A stretch of DNA of 64,000 nt, from the NCBI RefSeq assembly GCF_014803405.1, contig NZ_JACYFG010000002.1, forward strand, positions 186,001-250,000, read 5' to 3'. Below are positions 62,820-64,000 of the stretch, in pieces (position 1 is the stretch's first letter; each line of letters starts with the position of its first letter). A program made the position numbers and the translations under genes. The notes under the pieces are model-generated. The model saw nothing but the letters and a program-made list of their open reading frames with translations, ran no database searches and was not told where the DNA came from. Origin of the DNA: Pelagicoccus enzymogenes. Lineage in GTDB: Bacteria; Verrucomicrobiota; Verrucomicrobiia; Opitutales; Opitutaceae.

Positions 62820-64000
62820 CTACTTGGCCCACGCTTTTCCTTCCTCAGTGCGACGCCATTCGAAATAGTCGTCCAGCACCTCGAGAGCTTCGGCATCGGG
62901 AACCGGACCGACCCGGACCGGATGTTTCAATACCATAACCTTCTCCTGCTCTTCAGCGAACTGAGGCCATTGCGGAACTGCCGAACTGTTGGGATCGCCG
63001 CGCTTGGCAAAATTCGTCCAATAGGTCGCCATCGTATCCGACAGCTCCCAATCCTCTTCCGTAAGCTTTGCATCGTCGCGATCCAGCGTCTGGAAAACAT
63101 AGGGAACGTCCAGACCGTGAGGAGCTCCATGATCAGCTTCGGGCGACTCTCCATCTCGCGGCGGATGCTGGTCGAAATAGTAGAAATAGACCGGAGCCTC
63201 GCCAGTCTCGGCCTGCAGTTTCGCCCAGCTCCAGGTTTGCCATCCGAACGCAGCATCGCGCATCAGGCCGCGAGCCGCGTGCCCGATTCTGTCCCCATCG
63301 AGCGGGTACGCTTCCAGCAATCGATCCGCGAACGGTCCATAGCGTTTCTCCACGTTGGCGATATGCTCCTCCGCCGTCCTACCCGACGGGAAGCTCAGCC
63401 CTTCGTCGGAATTGTACCCGACAAGCACTGCCACATCGTTGTATTTGCCCTTCTCGTACAACACATGCTGATCATCCGGAATGACCCAGCCATCGACGAT
63501 CGGCCAGGCCGCCCCGCTTCCGAAGCCGGGAGGCATGGCACTTGGATCGAGCTCGCGTAGCTCCGCCAGCGATTCCGCGCCCGCTCGCTTCACGAAGGCA
63601 ACGCCCGCTTCTTCCGCCTGCTTCAGGCTTTTCATGTTTTCGCCCGGGTACGTCGTTGGGCGCGTCGGCCCGAACGATCCCCCGCTTTGCGAGATCGCTC
63701 CGTGAAACAAGCCTTTCGCTTCTGGCGAGGCGCAGAGCATGCTCACCGCGATGCCGCCCGCTGACTCGCCGAAGATCGTTACCTGATCCGGATCGCCACC
63801 AAAGGCTTCGATATTTTCCTGTATCCACTTCAAACCGGCAATTTGGTCCAGCAAGCCATAGTTGCCGGAAACGCCACGCGGCGACTCCGCACTCAGCTCT
63901 GGGTGGGCGAGGAAGCCCAGCGGACCTACGCGGTAGTTGATGCTGACCAATACCACGCCCTTGCGAGCGAGGTATTCGCCGTTGTGCACCGGGATCGATG
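62820..64000 (-). CDS. Type-B carboxylesterase (cut at the window edge)
   Basis: An esterase of the carboxylesterase/para-nitrobenzyl esterase type. The N-terminus, including the oxyanion HGGG region, lies beyond the right end; the frame is still open at 64000. About 393 residues are seen, with SINYRVGPLGFLAHPELS, the nucleophile serine in GESAGGIAVSMLC, GYNSDEG (position of the acidic residue) and GAPHGLDVPYVF with the catalytic His. It is the most upstream visible gene of the DUF3237-CocE-GH53 run, so the four may be one operon for an esterified plant or algal galactan. Confidence 0.92.
   Translation of the reverse strand, partial: SIPVHNGEYLARKGVVLVSINYRVGPLGFLAHPELSAESPRGVSGNYGLLDQIAGLKWIQENIEAFGGDPDQVTIFGESAGGIAVSMLCASPEAKGLFHGAISQSGGSFGPTRPTTYPGENMKSLKQAEEAGVAFVKRAGAESLAELRELDPSAMPPGFGSGAAWPIVDGWVIPDDQHVLYEKGKYNDVAVLVGYNSDEGLSFPSGRTAEEHIANVEKRYGPFADRLLEAYPLDGDRIGHAARGLMRDAAFGWQTWSWAKLQAETGEAPVYFYYFDQHPPRDGESPEADHGAPHGLDVPYVFQTLDRDDAKLTEEDWELSDTMATYWTNFAKRGDPNSSAVPQWPQFAEEQEKVMVLKHPVRVGPVPDAEALEVLDDYFEWRRTEEGKAWAK

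Overview
The window looks like chromosomal DNA from a member of the Verrucomicrobiota, most likely an Opitutia/Puniceicoccales-type marine bacterium (Pelagicoccus-like). This is inferred from a VPDSG-type sorting tail, a giant cytochrome c protein of the kind typical of Planctomycetes and Verrucomicrobia, a CxPxR sulfatase, a fused E1 dehydrogenase and a GxxExxY remnant. No rRNA gene, intact tRNA gene, CRISPR array or recombinase was found.

Left part (1-24.5 kb): mostly housekeeping. It holds an AsmA-like protein, mannose-6-phosphate isomerase, FtsK, a secreted M6 metalloprotease, a VPDSG-tailed surface protein, a large FG-GAP/ASPIC protein, a RodZ-like protein, a TonB-like protein, RpiB, an aldo/keto reductase, a lipoprotein and a fused alpha/beta E1. 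These are followed by the overlapping LPS run kdsC-lptC-lptA-lptB, then hprK, a 495-bp candidate origin region and dnaA.

Middle (24.5-34.7 kb): a secreted beta-helix protein and a small unknown protein, then an arsenic operon arsD-arsA-arsC-SulP whose regulator arsR lies at the far end on the other strand. The arsD and arsR promoters share the same operator pattern. The only membrane protein in this operon is a SulP/STAS transporter; no ArsB or Acr3 pump is present. Then come ligA and a VanZ-like gene.

Polysaccharide region (34.8-50.5 kb): two AraC regulators, a sulfatase, a membrane cytochrome, a beta-helix protein, a GH130-type enzyme, a GHL6-like putative glycosidase, a 1382-residue ThuA/SGNH/propeller/cytochrome fusion and a DUF5060 protein. 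Together they suggest use of a sulfated, possibly mannose- or fucose-containing glycan.

Nitrilase island (50.7-58.2 kb): seven tightly packed minus-strand genes match the conserved Nit1/Sll0783-Sll0787 (MSMEG_0567-0572) cluster, with a divergent LacI regulator and a perfect palindromic operator. The block is bracketed by two diverged direct repeats, each made of a tRNA 3'-end-like sequence (ending in CCA on the minus strand) and a terminator hairpin. This suggests an acquired island.

Right end (58.5-64 kb): a LysE exporter, then a minus-strand run of a type-B carboxylesterase (cut by the window edge), a DUF3237 protein, a CocE-type hydrolase and a GH53 galactanase.

Several families of short palindromic REP-like repeats lie between genes throughout, one as an inverted pair. 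In one place they run into the signal-peptide codons of a lipoprotein gene, and in another they supply the arsC stop codon. A 155-bp element with 30-bp inverted ends carries a fragment of a GxxExxY gene.
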